Notes: generated by a model from the sequence alone, not told the origin. Counted from the stretch's first letter, positions 14,608 through 24,766 are shown. The stretch: DNA of 39,450 nt from Catenulispora sp. EB89 (GCF_041261445.1 NZ_JBGCCU010000048.1:1-39450), one strand, 5' to 3'. Numbers and translations are program-made.

Positions 14608-15189
14608 ATGACCGAAGCCGCTGAACCCGCTGGACCCCCGAAGGCCCTCGCCCCGGGTGTCGTCCCGCCGGAGACCGTCGACCTCGACGGCTACCACCTC
14701 CGGCGCCCCGCCCTGGACGACACCGACGCACTCCACGAGGCCGTCAAAGCCAGCTTCACCGAGCTGCACCCGTGGATGCCGTGGTGCACGGAGCCGGTGG
14801 AAAGCGTGCAACAGCGGGAGTTCATCGAGCGCTCGGAGACCGGCTGGGCGGCGGGCACGACCTTCAACTGGCTGATCATGGACGCCGGCGGCGACCTGAT
14901 CGGCACCATCGGCCTGATGGACCGGATCGGCCCCGGCGGCCTGGAGATCGGCTACTGGCTGCGCTCCGACGCCACCGGCCGCGGCGTGATGACGCGCGCC
15001 ACGGCCCGCGTCACGGACATAGCCCTCGCCCTGCCGGGGATCGAGCGCGTCGAGATCCACTGCGACGCGGCGAACGTGCGCAGCGCCGCGGTGCCCCGCC
15101 GGCTCGGATACCGGCTGGACCGGGAGACGCAGAACGAGCCGACGGCTCCCGGGGAGTCGGGGCTGAGTCAGTACTGGATCACGCCCTGA
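14608..15189 (+). CDS. GNAT family N-acetyltransferase (RimJ/RimL-like)
   Basis: A 193-residue acetyltransferase of the ribosomal-protein-alanine/serine acetyltransferase type. Visible are LRRPALDDTDALHEAV (strand 1/helix 1), ELHPWMPW, GTIGLMDRIGPGGLEIGYWL, and the acetyl-CoA loop SDATGRGVMTRA (usually Q/RxxGxG/A). ERVEIHCDAANVRSAAVPRRLGY follows, partly as the typical N-xxS-xxVxxRLGF motif. ATG at 14608; an earlier ATG at 14560 overlaps the preceding gene. It uses acetyl-CoA to acetylate an amine; the substrate is unknown. Confidence 0.87.
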   Translation: MTEAAEPAGPPKALAPGVVPPETVDLDGYHLRRPALDDTDALHEAVKASFTELHPWMPWCTEPVESVQQREFIERSETGWAAGTTFNWLIMDAGGDLIGTIGLMDRIGPGGLEIGYWLRSDATGRGVMTRATARVTDIALALPGIERVEIHCDAANVRSAAVPRRLGYRLDRETQNEPTAPGESGLSQYWITP

Positions 15190-15231
15190 ACGGAACTTCC
15201 CCTTGAACGGGATCACACCTTGAACGGGATC
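15184..15231. repeat. 17-bp tandem repeat across a stop codon
   Basis: Three tandem copies: a degenerate CCCTGAACGGAAC (15184-15196), then CCTTGAACGGGATC at 15201-15214 and 15218-15231. The first copy contains the stop codon of the GNAT gene, and the array fills the gap to the P-loop kinase. It appears to be a small duplication. Confidence 0.7.
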
Positions 15232-15251
15232 GCGCTCTGACCCGCCCGGTC

Positions 15252-15731
15252 GTGTACCTGCTGGCCGGGCTGACCGGATCCGGGAAGACGACGTACGCGC
15301 GACGACTGGAGACCGAGCACGGCCTGCTGCGGCTGTCGGTCGACGAGGAAGTCTTCGCACGCCATGGCCGCCACGGCGTCGACTACCCGGAGGAGGAGTA
15401 CCCCGCGCGTGCGGCGCCGGTGGTGGAAGACGTCCAGCGGCGCCTGGCCGAGGCGATCCGGGCGGGTCACTCGGTGGTGTTGGACTACGGCCTCTGGCTC
15501 CGCACGGAGCGCGAGGCGTACAAGGAACTGGTCGAGGCCGCCAGCGGGAGCTGGCGCCTGATCTACCTGAAGGTGGACCGGGCCGAACTCCTGCGGCGGC
15601 TCGCCGAGCGCAACGTACGTCAGGACGCGAACGCGCTGACCGTGACCCCTGCGATGCTCGACCAGTTCGCCGCGCGGTTCGAGGAGCCGCGCGGCGAGGG
15701 CGAGGAGGTGGTCGCTCCCGACGCCCTGTAG
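15252..15731 (+). CDS. P-loop ATPase/kinase of the AAA_33 (zeta-toxin-like small kinase) type
   Basis: A 159-residue protein with Walker A at the very N-terminus (AGLTGSGKTT, residues 5-14) and a conserved RLSVDEEVFARHG, where Asp may be the catalytic acid. VVLDYGLWLRTEREAY is the next motif, and LRRLAERNVRQDAN supplies lid arginines. This pattern belongs to small kinases that phosphorylate nucleosides, sugars or antibiotics; the substrate is unknown. The start is GTG at 15252. An in-frame upstream CTG exists, but no ATG is available and there is no clear ribosome site. It lies about 60 bases after the GNAT gene, likely co-transcribed. Confidence 0.8.
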   Translation: MYLLAGLTGSGKTTYARRLETEHGLLRLSVDEEVFARHGRHGVDYPEEEYPARAAPVVEDVQRRLAEAIRAGHSVVLDYGLWLRTEREAYKELVEAASGSWRLIYLKVDRAELLRRLAERNVRQDANALTVTPAMLDQFAARFEEPRGEGEEVVAPDAL

Positions 15732-15759
15732 CACCTGTCCGAGGCGGCGGCTACGGTTT

Positions 15760-15785
15760 ATATTTGTACTTATATCAAGATCGGC
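15760..15785. promoter_or_regulatory. AT-rich patch, possible promoter/operator
   Basis: Bases about 15758-15780 (TTTATATTTGTACTTATATC) form an isolated AT-rich island with imperfect dyad symmetry in very GC-rich surroundings. It precedes the glyoxalase-fold gene. It contains TATATT and TATATC, which could serve as -10 elements, but no convincing -35 is present. Confidence 0.3.
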
Positions 15786-15922
15786 CAGGCGCAGCCCGCC
15801 GCTCGCGCCCCTCGGGGTTCGGTGAATGCGCCCCAGACAGCCACCGGCCTCCGGCTTTCTGATCGCGGCACCCGCCGACAACGCGAGCATCGGCAGGACG
15901 GGCCGCGTGGAAGGCTGACGCC

Positions 15923-16513
15923 ATGGCGTCCATCGGTGCAGACCGTGCCAACACAGACCGCGCCAATACAGACCGCGCCAAAGCACTCGCCAAGCTGCTG
16001 CGTGAAGACCTCGCCGCGGCAGGCTTCGACATCCCGCACAGCCTCGCCCTCGAACTGACCGCCCACCAGGTCGGCGCGAAGGACTGGAACGTGCTCGCCG
16101 CGCTGGCCGGAAGGCCCGGCGCGGGCAGGAACGCTCCCCCGGAGATCGGCGCCGGCATCCCGGTGCTGCGAGTGATGTCGGTGGCGGCGGCGCTGCCGTT
16201 CTACCTCGAGTACCTGGGATTCACCCTGGACTGGGAGCACCGGTTCGAGCCCGGGCTGCCGCTGTACGTACAGGTGTCCCGCTCGCAGGCGGTCCTGCAC
16301 CTGTCCGAGCACCACGGCGACGGCAGCCCGAACGGTGTCGCCTGGTTCCCGGTCGCCGACGTCTTCGACCTCCACGCCGAACTGCTGGCCCGCCCGAACG
16401 CACCGCTGCGTCCGGGGCTCGACCTGGACGCGCCCGGCGGCCCGACGTTCCATGTGATCGATCCGTATGGCAACGTCCTGCGCTTCGCGCAGGTGTCAGC
16501 ATCAGCCACGTAG
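15923..16513 (+). CDS. glyoxalase/bleomycin-resistance-fold protein with N-terminal glyoxalase-related domain
   Basis: A 196-residue protein. Residues about 17-65 (RAKALAKLLREDLAAAGFDIPHSLALE... DWNVLAAL) form the helical glyoxalase-related domain often found N-terminal to vicinal-oxygen-chelate folds. Residues about 75-190 form the VOC domain: IPVLRVMSVAAALPFYLEYLGF, VSRSQAVLHLSEHHGDG, FHVIDPYGNVLRF. Relatives include bleomycin-binding resistance proteins and glyoxalases, but the ligand here is unknown. The N-terminus has a DRANTDRANTDRAK repeat from a 15-bp duplication (about 15946-15986). ATG at 15923. Confidence 0.85.
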   Translation: MASIGADRANTDRANTDRAKALAKLLREDLAAAGFDIPHSLALELTAHQVGAKDWNVLAALAGRPGAGRNAPPEIGAGIPVLRVMSVAAALPFYLEYLGFTLDWEHRFEPGLPLYVQVSRSQAVLHLSEHHGDGSPNGVAWFPVADVFDLHAELLARPNAPLRPGLDLDAPGGPTFHVIDPYGNVLRFAQVSASAT

Positions 16514-16519
16514 GACGCC

Positions 16520-17044
16520 TCAGACCCCCGCCTCCGCCGCCCGCGAGATCCGCGTGAACGACATCCGCCAGTTGTGCACCCACGTCTGACCGCCGTCGAA
16601 CGAGAACGCCTGCTCCCACTGTGCGGTGTCGGCGTCGAAGACGTTCCAGTCGAAGCGCACTTCGATCGGTGTGCCGTTGACGGTGTCGGTGCCGTGGAAG
16701 ACCCCGTGGGTGCCGGTCCAGCGGCCGGTGACCGGCGGGTCGAGGTGGCCGGGGGCGGCGGTCGAGGCCCAGTGGATGTTCCACTCGCGGGTCTCGGGGT
16801 TGAACAGGCGCAGGGACATGCCTTCGAAGCGGGTGCCGTTCGGCATCTTCTCGACGGTGAGGTTGTCGACGTTGGCCAGGCCGCCGAGGGTGGGACGGAG
16901 CCACTGCACGCCTTCGAACTCGACCCACTCCGTGCAGTGCGGGTCGGCCATCGCGGCCAGCTTGCGGTGCTCGACCTTCCAGGTGCCGACCAGGAAGTCG
17001 AAGTCGTGGCGGCCGTCGTCGATCAGGTTCTCGCTCGTGGTCAT
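16520..17044 (-). CDS. DUF1579-like hypothetical protein
   Basis: A 174-residue soluble protein starting MTTSENLIDDGRHDFDFLVGTWKVEHRKL. The motif FDFLVGTW..., a central WNIHWAS and repeated beta-strand pattern suggest a lipocalin-like or DUF1579-type barrel. No catalytic residues are recognised. It is convergent with the glyoxalase-fold gene, which ends six bases away. It is divergent from a methyltransferase gene across a palindrome-rich intergenic region, so both may answer to one regulator. Function unknown. Confidence 0.75.
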   Translation of the reverse strand: MTTSENLIDDGRHDFDFLVGTWKVEHRKLAAMADPHCTEWVEFEGVQWLRPTLGGLANVDNLTVEKMPNGTRFEGMSLRLFNPETREWNIHWASTAAPGHLDPPVTGRWTGTHGVFHGTDTVNGTPIEVRFDWNVFDADTAQWEQAFSFDGGQTWVHNWRMSFTRISRAAEAGV

Positions 17045-17045
17045 G

Positions 17046-17118
17046 GGTCCACTGTGGACCTACATCCCTGACATCTCTTGTCAGTGATCTGGTCGGCAAT
17101 CTTCGCAATCTTCGAAGA
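17046..17118. promoter_or_regulatory. three dyads upstream of the DUF1579-like gene
   Basis: Next to the minus-strand start codon (17044) lie GGTCCA-CTG-TGGACC (17046-17060), then CTGACA-N5-TGTCAG (17068-17084), then TCTTCGAAGA (a perfect 10-bp palindrome, 17109-17118). Their density suggests operator sites controlling this gene, or the divergent pair. Confidence 0.45.
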
Positions 17119-17146
17119 GATCTTGCGCTCGGCACGAGCCTCACCC

Positions 17147-17185
17147 TATCTTCTCGATGTATCGGCCCGATACATCGAGAAGATA
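17147..17185. promoter_or_regulatory. perfect 18-bp-arm palindrome before the methyltransferase gene
   Basis: TATCTTCTCGATGTATCG (17147-17164) is repeated as its exact complement at 17168-17185 around a 3-base centre. The inner CGATGTATCG...CGATACATCG contains ATGT and ACAT halves as in PadR-type operators. It ends just before the AAAGGAG ribosome site of the methyltransferase gene. It could be a double operator or, in RNA, a hairpin sequestering the ribosome site. The regulator is not in the window. Confidence 0.65.
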
Positions 17186-17200
17186 CAAAGGAGCTGTGGC

Positions 17201-17959
17201 ATGAAGCTGACCGACTACGACACCGAGCAGTATCAGGACTATGCGCGGGGGCGTGCGCTGAGAGACGCGCAGATGGCAGCGTGGATCGGCGCGTTCAGTG
17301 CCCTGCTGCCCGAAGCGCGGCCGCTGGTCGGATTAGACGTCGGCTCCGGGACCGGCAGGTTCACCCCGGCGCTGGCGAGCGCCTTCGGGCCGGTGACCGG
17401 GGTCGAGCCGTCGGTACGGATGCGGGAGGTGGCGCTGGCGGAGTCGCAGCACCCCGATGTGCGGTACGTGGCAGGCGCCGCTGAGGACATTCCGGTGCCG
17501 ACGGCCAGTGCCGACTACGCGATGCTGCTGCTGTCGTGGCACCACGTGCAGGACAAGCCGCGGGCGGCACGGGAACTGGCCCGCGTCGTCAAGCCGGGCG
17601 GACGGCTGATCATCCGCTCCGGGTACGGCGACCAGATGCCCTGGATCTGGTGGCTGGAGCATTTCCCGAACGGTTTCGAGAAGGACGCCACGCTGTTCCC
17701 GCCGCTGCACCAGGCCATCGAGACCTTCACCTCGGCCGGCTGGCGCGTCCGCACCTTCGGCCCCTTCACCGAGCCCTCCCCCGGGACCTACGGCGAGATG
17801 CTCGACCGGCTCCGGCTGCGGACCCACACGATCTTCAACCATCTCACCGCGGAGGAGGTGGAAACCGGGTTCGAACGGCTGGAGCGAGCTGTCGCGCGGA
17901 ACCCCGACGCGCCGGCGCCCAGCGAACCCGCGCCGCTGCTGAGCTTCGAGCGCCGCTAA
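17201..17959 (+). CDS. class I SAM-dependent methyltransferase
   Basis: A 252-residue methyltransferase of the Methyltransf_11/25 type. SAM-binding motif I is VGLDVGSGTGRFTPAL (about 43-58), motif II GVEPS, then AEDIPVPTASADYAMLLLSWHHVQD and RVVKPGGRLIIRSGYGD, as in UbiE-like enzymes. ATG at 17201 has AAAGGAG seven bases upstream; upstream in-frame codons pass through the palindrome and are not coding-like. It is divergent from the DUF1579-like gene. The acceptor molecule cannot be predicted. Confidence 0.87.
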   Translation: MKLTDYDTEQYQDYARGRALRDAQMAAWIGAFSALLPEARPLVGLDVGSGTGRFTPALASAFGPVTGVEPSVRMREVALAESQHPDVRYVAGAAEDIPVPTASADYAMLLLSWHHVQDKPRAARELARVVKPGGRLIIRSGYGDQMPWIWWLEHFPNGFEKDATLFPPLHQAIETFTSAGWRVRTFGPFTEPSPGTYGEMLDRLRLRTHTIFNHLTAEEVETGFERLERAVARNPDAPAPSEPAPLLSFERR

Positions 17960-17989
17960 GGCTTGACGGAGCAACCCCACCGCACACAA

Positions 17990-18032
17990 GAAGCCGGGTC
18001 CCATCCGAACGACTCGGACGGGACCCGGCTTC
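17990..18032. terminator. bidirectional terminator between methyltransferase and pheT
   Basis: GAAGCCGGGTCCC (17990-18002) pairs with GGGACCCGGCTTC (18020-18032), extended inward by TCCGA/TCGGA around an ACGAC loop. The two genes converge here, and the hairpin is symmetrical enough to end transcription from both sides. Confidence 0.8.
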
Positions 18033-18063
18033 CCCAACAACCTCAGAGCTCAGACCTCAGCCC

Positions 18064-20564
18064 CTAAGACCGCAGCACCGCCCCGGTCCGCGCACCGGCC
18101 AACGCCACCGCGCTGTCCCGAGCCTGGCTCGCCTCCTCAGCCGTCAGCGTCCGGTCCGGAGCCCGGAACCGCAGCGCGAAAGCCAGCGACTTGCGCCCCT
18201 CGCCGATCCGCTCCCCGGTGTACACGTCGAACAACCGCACCGACTCCAGCAGCTCCCCCGCGCCCTCGCGCAGCGCCGCCTCGACGTCGTGCTCGGGGAC
18301 CGCGGCGTCCACGACCAGCGCGACATCCTGGGTGGCGACCGGCATCGAGGAGATGCTCGGGGCCTGCGTCAGCACCTCCTCGGCCGGGATCATCCGGTCC
18401 AGTTCCAGCTCCATCGCGGCGGTGCGGGGCGGCAGGCCCAGCTCGGCCACGACCCGCGGGTGCAGCTCGCCGGCGTGGCCGACCAGGCGGCCGTTCACCG
18501 CCAGGCGGGCGCAGCGGCCCGGGTGCCAGGGCTCGTGCTGGTCCTGGGTGATCTCCAGCTCGACCCGGCAGGCGTCGGCGATGACGCGCGCGGCCTCGAT
18601 CGCGTCCTGCCAGCCGGCCGGACGGCCCGGGCCCCACCAGCCGGCGGGCTCGCGCAGGCCGGACAGCACCACCGCGACGCGGCGGGGCTGCAGCGGCAGC
18701 GCGGCGTCCAGGGACGCCAGCTCCTCGTCGGTCGGACGGCGCTCGACGGTCAGGCGCGGGGCCACCGGCGTTGCGTCCTTGCGGGGCCGGAACACCAGGC
18801 CCTGCTCGAACAGCGCCAGATCCGCCGTGCCGCGGCCGACGTTGCGGCGCAGCGCCGCCAGCAGCCCGGGCAGCAGCGTCGTGCGCATCGACGGCTGCTC
18901 CTCGGAGATCGGGTTCGCCAGCAGCACCGTGTTGCGGCGCGGGTCGCCCTCCGGCAGCCCGAGCGCGTCCAGGTCGGCCTGGCCCAGGAACGGGTAGGCG
19001 ATGACCTCGGTGTAGCCGGCCGAGGCCAGCGCGATGCCGACCCGGCGGCGGATCCGCTGCACGTGCGTGTAGCCGGTGCCCGCGGCGACCTTGGGCAGCG
19101 TGGAGGGCAGCCGGTCGAAGCCCTCCAGCCGGATCACCTCCTCGGCCAGGTCGTTCGGGTCGCGCAGGTCCGGGCGCCAGCTCGGCGGGGTGACGACCAC
19201 GTCCTCGTCCCCGGCGGGCGCCAGGTCGCAGCCGACCTGTACCAGTCGGCGCTCGGTCTCCTCGCGGGTGTAGTCGACCCCTGCCACCCGGCCCGGGTGC
19301 GTCCACGGGATCGTGATCGCCGCCGGCCGGGTGACCTCGCCGACCACCGTCACGCCCGCCTCGGCGGTGCCGCCGGCCAGCTCGACCAGCAGGTCCACCA
19401 CGCGCTGCGCGGCGGCGGCCGCGGCGGCCGGGTCCGCGCCGCGCTCGAAGCGCTTGGAGGCCTCGGAGTGCAGCTTGTGCCGGCGCACGGTCCGCGCGAT
19501 CGAGGTCGCCTCGAAGTGCGCGGCCTCGACCACGACCTCGGTCGACCCGTCGTGGATCTCGGTGGACGCCCCGCCCATCACCCCGGCCAGGCCGATCGGC
19601 CCGGACTCGTCGGTGATCAGCAGGTCGCCCGGGTCCAGCTGCCGCTTGGCGCCGTCCAGCGTCTCCAGCACCTCGCCGGCGGCCGCCCGGCGCACCGTGA
19701 TCGGCCCGGACAGCCGGGCCCGGTCGTAGGCGTGGATCGGCTGGCCCAGCTCCAGCATCACGTAGTTGGTGATGTCGACGATCAGCGAGATCGGCCGCAT
19801 CCCCGACATCTGGAGCCGGCGCTGCATCCACAGCGGCGAGGGCGCCTTCGGGTCGATGCCGGTCACGGTCCGCGCCACGAACAGGTCGCAGCCGGCCGGG
19901 TCCTGGACCACGACCGGGTACCCGCCGTCGTCGCCGGCCGGGACGGCCAGCGCCGCCGGGTCCTTGAACGCCACGTCGAACCCGGTGGCCGCCTCCCGCG
20001 CGAGGCCGCGCAGGGACAGCGTGTAGCCGCGGTCCGGGGTGACTTCGAACTCGATGACCTCGTCGTCCAGGCCCAGGTAGGCGATCGCGTCCGCGCCGAC
20101 CGGGGACTCCGGGGACAGCACGATGATGCCGTCGTGGTCATCGCCCATGCCGAGCTCACGCGCGGAGCAGATCATGCCGTTGGAGTCGCGGCTGTAGGTC
20201 TTGCGCGCGGCGATGTGGAAGTCGCCGGGCAGCACCGCGCCGGGCAGCGCCACGACCACATGGTCGCCGACCGCGAAGTTGCGGGCGCCGCAGACGATCA
20301 GCTGCGGGTCGGCGGCCGAGCCCGGGCCCTCGGCGGCCGCCGTGACGACGACCTGGCAGTGCCGGATCGGCTTCTTGAACCCGGTCAGCTCCTCGATCGC
20401 CGCCACCTTGCCCACGACCAGCGGCCCGGTCAGGCCCTCGCCGACGCGCTCGATGGTCTCCAGCTTGCCGCCGCCGGTCTGGGTCAGCTTGTCCGCGACC
20501 GCGAAAGCGGTGGTCCCGTCCGGCAGCGCGACGTAATCCTGCAGCCAGGAGTAGGGGACGTGCA

Positions 20565-20565
<1 letters not shown>
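18064..20565 (-). CDS. pheT: phenylalanyl-tRNA synthetase beta subunit
   Basis: The beta chain of the (alpha-beta)2 PheRS; it edits mischarged Tyr-tRNA(Phe) and binds tRNA. The 833 residues show, in order: an EMAP/OB-type tRNA-binding domain (about 40-155, [22 protein letters not shown]), the B3/B4 editing domain (about 215-390, [35 protein letters not shown] in part), B5, a catalytic-like module, and a C-terminal ferredoxin-fold anticodon-binding domain ([21 protein letters not shown]). ATG at 20565 shares its A with the pheS stop (TGATG), so the subunits are translationally coupled. Last gene of the infC to pheT run. Confidence 0.97.
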
Positions 20566-21707
<1,142 letters not shown>

Positions 21708-21861
21708 TTATGGCCCCGCGAGGTCGGCGGGGTTCAGAGCCGAGTCTAGAGGGGTCACCGGACGAACACGGATTCCGCCCGGGCTGTGACACAGCACCGA
21801 GCACACGGGAAACCCATGCGGGGACGCGAGAAAGCCCGCGCGTGGTCTCCGCTGGGAAGAA

Positions 21862-23013
21862 CTACGCGACGGGCAGCGTAAATCGGAAGCGCGCGCCACC
21901 CTCGGGGCTGTTGCCGACGGACACCAATCCGCCGTGCGCTTCCACCAGACCCTTCACGATGGACAGGCCAAGGCCGGTCCCACCCCGGCGACCACCCCGC
22001 CAGAAGCGGGTGAAGACGCGGTTGAGCTGGTCCTCGGGGATCCCGGGACCTTCGTCGCTCACCGCAACCGCCACGCTCGACACACCTTCAGTATGGAGAC
22101 CTTGAGGGTGGGGCCGGTCGTCCTCGGCCCGCACTTCAATAGTGACAGTCCCCCCGCCGTGCCGCACGGCGTTTTCCAAAAGATTAGCCAGGACTTGACG
22201 TAGTTTGTCCGGGTCGGCGGCCACCAGCGGCAGCCCGCGCGGGATCCGGGTCCGGAACGTCTCCTCCGGCACCCCCTGCGCCACACAGGCCCGCACCTGA
22301 TCGGTGATCAGCTCGCGCAGGTCCACCGGCACCCGGTGCAGCTCCATCCGGCCGGAGTCCAGGCGCGCGACGTCCAGCAGCTCCGCGATCAGCCGCACCA
22401 CGCGGTCGGCGTCGGCGTCGACGGTCTGCAGCATCATCCGCTTCTGGTCGTCGGTGAACCGGTCCCAGCGCGCCAGCAGGGTCGCGGTGAAGCCCTTGAC
22501 GCTGGTCAGCGGCGAGCGCAGCTCGTGCGCGACGGTCGCGATCAGGTCCGACTGCCGGCGCTCCCGGCGCCGCCGGGCCTGGGTTCCGCGCAGCGCCACG
22601 ACCAGGCCGGTGACCGGCGTCGAGCGGCCGTCGCGGCGCTGGTAGCGCGCGGTGACGAGCAGTTCGGTGCCGGCCTCGGGGTCGTCCTGCTCCGGGTCGT
22701 CCGGCAGGAACAACTGCGCCTCGCGATGGCCGGTCCTTATGCCCAGGCCCCCATAGGGATCGGTGAGCCGCCACCAGTCGCGGCCGTCGACCGTGCGCAG
22801 CGGTAACACCTCGTCGAACGGACGGCCCAGGGCGTCGTCGGCGCGGATCCCGGTGAGCGTCACCGCGGCGCGGTTGAAGACCCGCACCAGGCCGTCGGTG
22901 TCGGCGGCGACGAACCCGTCCGGCAGGTCGTCGGGCACCAGCAGGCCGTCCAGGGCGCCGGCGAAAAGCTGCATGCCGGATCGCGCCCCGCGTGCACCGA
23001 CCGAAACGGTCAC
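21862..23013 (-). CDS. orphan soluble PAS-domain sensor histidine kinase
   Basis: A 383-residue cytosolic kinase with no membrane segment. A PAS domain (about 25-140, DGFVAADTDGLVRVFNRAAVTLTG) is followed by HisKA with the phosphorylated His163 in TVAHELRSPLTS and an HATPase_c domain with LANLLENAVRHGGG, VSDEGPGIPEDQ and GGTGLGLSIVKGLVEAHGG. GTG at 23013 with AGGAGG eight bases upstream. No response regulator is adjacent, so its partner is elsewhere. Its position between an rRNA/tRNA methyltransferase gene and pheST is conserved in streptomycetes, suggesting an unexplained link with translation. The signal is unknown. Confidence 0.92.
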   Translation of the reverse strand: MTVSVGARGARSGMQLFAGALDGLLVPDDLPDGFVAADTDGLVRVFNRAAVTLTGIRADDALGRPFDEVLPLRTVDGRDWWRLTDPYGGLGIRTGHREAQLFLPDDPEQDDPEAGTELLVTARYQRRDGRSTPVTGLVVALRGTQARRRRERRQSDLIATVAHELRSPLTSVKGFTATLLARWDRFTDDQKRMMLQTVDADADRVVRLIAELLDVARLDSGRMELHRVPVDLRELITDQVRACVAQGVPEETFRTRIPRGLPLVAADPDKLRQVLANLLENAVRHGGGTVTIEVRAEDDRPHPQGLHTEGVSSVAVAVSDEGPGIPEDQLNRVFTRFWRGGRRGGTGLGLSIVKGLVEAHGGLVSVGNSPEGGARFRFTLPVA

Positions 23014-23120
23014 CTGACGGTCCTCCTGCCTGCCCTCGCTGTCGTCGCGCTGCGCGCCTTGTGCGTCACCTTCCGTAGATCCGCCAGACTATCGTTCCGC
23101 TCCGACGGATCATCGACCAC

Positions 23121-23141
23121 GGTGGCGAACCATTCGCCACC
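23121..23141 (-). terminator. hairpin between the SpoU methylase and histidine kinase genes
   Basis: GGTGGCGAA (23121-23129) and TTCGCCACC (23133-23141) form a perfect 9-bp stem with a 3-base loop. It lies in the 170-base gap between these co-directional genes and may attenuate or terminate the upstream message, leaving the kinase and pheST to a separate promoter. No U tract is present. Confidence 0.5.
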
Positions 23142-23183
23142 CTGACCGCCTGGGGACTCGGAGCGGACTCGCGGCGGACGCGC

Positions 23184-24002
23184 CTAGCGTTGCGCCCGGG
23201 CAGAGGAATATAAGCACACTGCTGCCGCCGTCGCCAGGTTGAGGCTCTCGGCCCGGCCGTGGATCGGCACCCGGACCGCCTCGTCGGCCAGTCCCAGCAG
23301 CGCTTCGGGCAGTCCCCAGGCCTCGTTGCCGAACATCCAGCATGTGGGCTGGGCCAGCCGGCCGGCGTCGAGCTCGTCGTCGAGGTCGGCGGCGCCCGTG
23401 CCGTCGGCGGCCAGGATCCGCAGACCGGCGGCGCGCAGAGCGCTGACGGCCTGCTCGGCGGTGACCCCGACGGAGACCGGCACGTGGAACAGGCTGCCGG
23501 CCGAGGCGCGCACGGCCTTGGGGTTGTAGACGTCGACGGACTCCGAGGTGACGACCACCAGGTCCGCTCCGGCGGCGTCGGCGCAGCGGATCACGGTCCC
23601 GGCGTTCCCAGGGTCGCGGACATGCGTCAGCAGCGCGACCAGCTTCGGGGCGCGCGCGGCGAGGAAGGATTCGAGCGGGACGTCCAGGAACCGGCACACG
23701 CCGATCAGGCCCTGCGGCGTGACGGTCTCGCTCAGCGACTCCACCAGATCCGGGGTCGCGACGGTGATCTTCGAGCCCTGCTTGCGGGCGGCGGCGACGA
23801 TCTCGCCGTACCGGTCCGCGGCCTCGCCGGTGGTGAACAGCTCGACCAGCACCCCGTCGAGCTCGGCGGCCTCGCGCACCGCCTGCGGCCCCTCGGCCAG
23901 GAAGAGCTCCTGCCTGGCCCGGAACGACCGCGAGGCGAGCCGCCGGGCCGCCACCGCGCGGGGTGCGCGCGGGTTGGACAGCTCAGGACTCGCCTCGCTC
24001 AT
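23184..24002 (-). CDS. SpoU/TrmH-family RNA 2'-O-methyltransferase
   Basis: A 272-residue SPOUT methyltransferase that methylates ribose 2'-OH in rRNA or tRNA. The N-terminal substrate-binding domain (RRLASRSFRARQELFLAEGPQAVREA, in part FLAEGPQAV) precedes the knotted SAM domain: LLTHVRDPGNAGTVIRCADAAGAD (motif 1), CWMFGNEAWGLP (motif 2) and ESLNLATAAAVCLY (motif 3). ATG at 24002. It follows rplT by 45 bases. Relatives include TsnR-type thiostrepton resistance methylases, but the sequence alone does not show which nucleotide is modified. Confidence 0.93.
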   Translation of the reverse strand: MSEASPELSNPRAPRAVAARRLASRSFRARQELFLAEGPQAVREAAELDGVLVELFTTGEAADRYGEIVAAARKQGSKITVATPDLVESLSETVTPQGLIGVCRFLDVPLESFLAARAPKLVALLTHVRDPGNAGTVIRCADAAGADLVVVTSESVDVYNPKAVRASAGSLFHVPVSVGVTAEQAVSALRAAGLRILAADGTGAADLDDELDAGRLAQPTCWMFGNEAWGLPEALLGLADEAVRVPIHGRAESLNLATAAAVCLYSSARAQR

Positions 24003-24047
24003 CGCTCACCGTGCCTAACTGGCGAAGTGGGGCTGGATCGCCAAGAC

Positions 24048-24434
24048 TTACGCGGCGGTCTTCGGCGCGTTGACGTCGGAGGGCAGCGCCTTCTTCGCGA
24101 CGTCGACCAGGGCGCGGAACGCATCGAGGTCGTTGACGGCCAGCTCGGCCAGCATCTTGCGGTCGACCTCGACGTTCGCCAGGTGCAGGCCCTGGATGAA
24201 CCGGTTGTAGGTCATGCCCTCGGCGCGGACCGCGGCGTTGATGCGCTGGATCCACAGCCGGCGGAAGTCGCCCTTGCGGTCCTTGCGGTCCCGGTAGGCG
24301 TAGACGAGGGAGTGGGTGACCTGCTCCTTCGCCTTGCGGTACAGGCGCGAGCGCTGACCGCGGTAGCCGCTGGCCTGTTCCAGGACGACCCGGCGCTTCT
24401 TCTGGGCGTTCACTGCCCGCTTGACGCGTGCCAT
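24048..24434 (-). CDS. rplT: 50S ribosomal protein L20
   Basis: A 128-residue basic protein required for early 50S assembly by binding 23S rRNA. It begins [38 protein letters not shown] (in part), and has [23 protein letters not shown] and LTYN-like [14 protein letters not shown] at 24434, 54 bases after rpmI. The operon position infC-rpmI-rplT is nearly universal. In other bacteria L20 represses this operon; a hairpin target may lie in the upstream leader. Confidence 0.98.
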   Translation of the reverse strand: MARVKRAVNAQKKRRVVLEQASGYRGQRSRLYRKAKEQVTHSLVYAYRDRKDRKGDFRRLWIQRINAAVRAEGMTYNRFIQGLHLANVEVDRKMLAELAVNDLDAFRALVDVAKKALPSDVNAPKTAA

Positions 24435-24488
24435 TGTTCTATCTCCTGCTCAGTAACTAGGTCGGGGGGCGATGCGCCGCGGGATGCC

Positions 24489-24683
24489 TCAGCGGCCCAG
24501 CAGCCGCTTGATGCGCTTGACGTCGGACTTGGCCACCTCGACCTCGCCGGTGTGGGCGCGGGTGTACTCCGAGGACTTGCGCTCGAAGTTGTGGCGCATG
24601 CCGGCCTGGCCGCGCATGATCTTGCCCGAGCCGGTCACCTTGAAACGCTTCTTGGAACCGCTGTGGGTCTTCTGCTTCGGCAT
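24489..24683 (-). CDS. rpmI: 50S ribosomal protein L35
   Basis: A 64-residue basic protein starting MPKQKTHSGSKKRFKVTGSGKIMRGQAG (in part KTHSGSKKRFKVTGSGK), the standard L35 signature. ATG at 24683 with GGAG upstream. It lies between infC and rplT, 139 bases after the infC stop. Confidence 0.98.
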   Translation of the reverse strand: MPKQKTHSGSKKRFKVTGSGKIMRGQAGMRHNFERKSSEYTRAHTGEVEVAKSDVKRIKRLLGR

Positions 24684-24766
24684 GGCGCCGTTTCTCCTTC
24701 ACATGGGGCGGATCCGCGGGGTGCTTACCCACACGGATCCGCTCTCGCTCTCGCCCCGGGGCTGCC

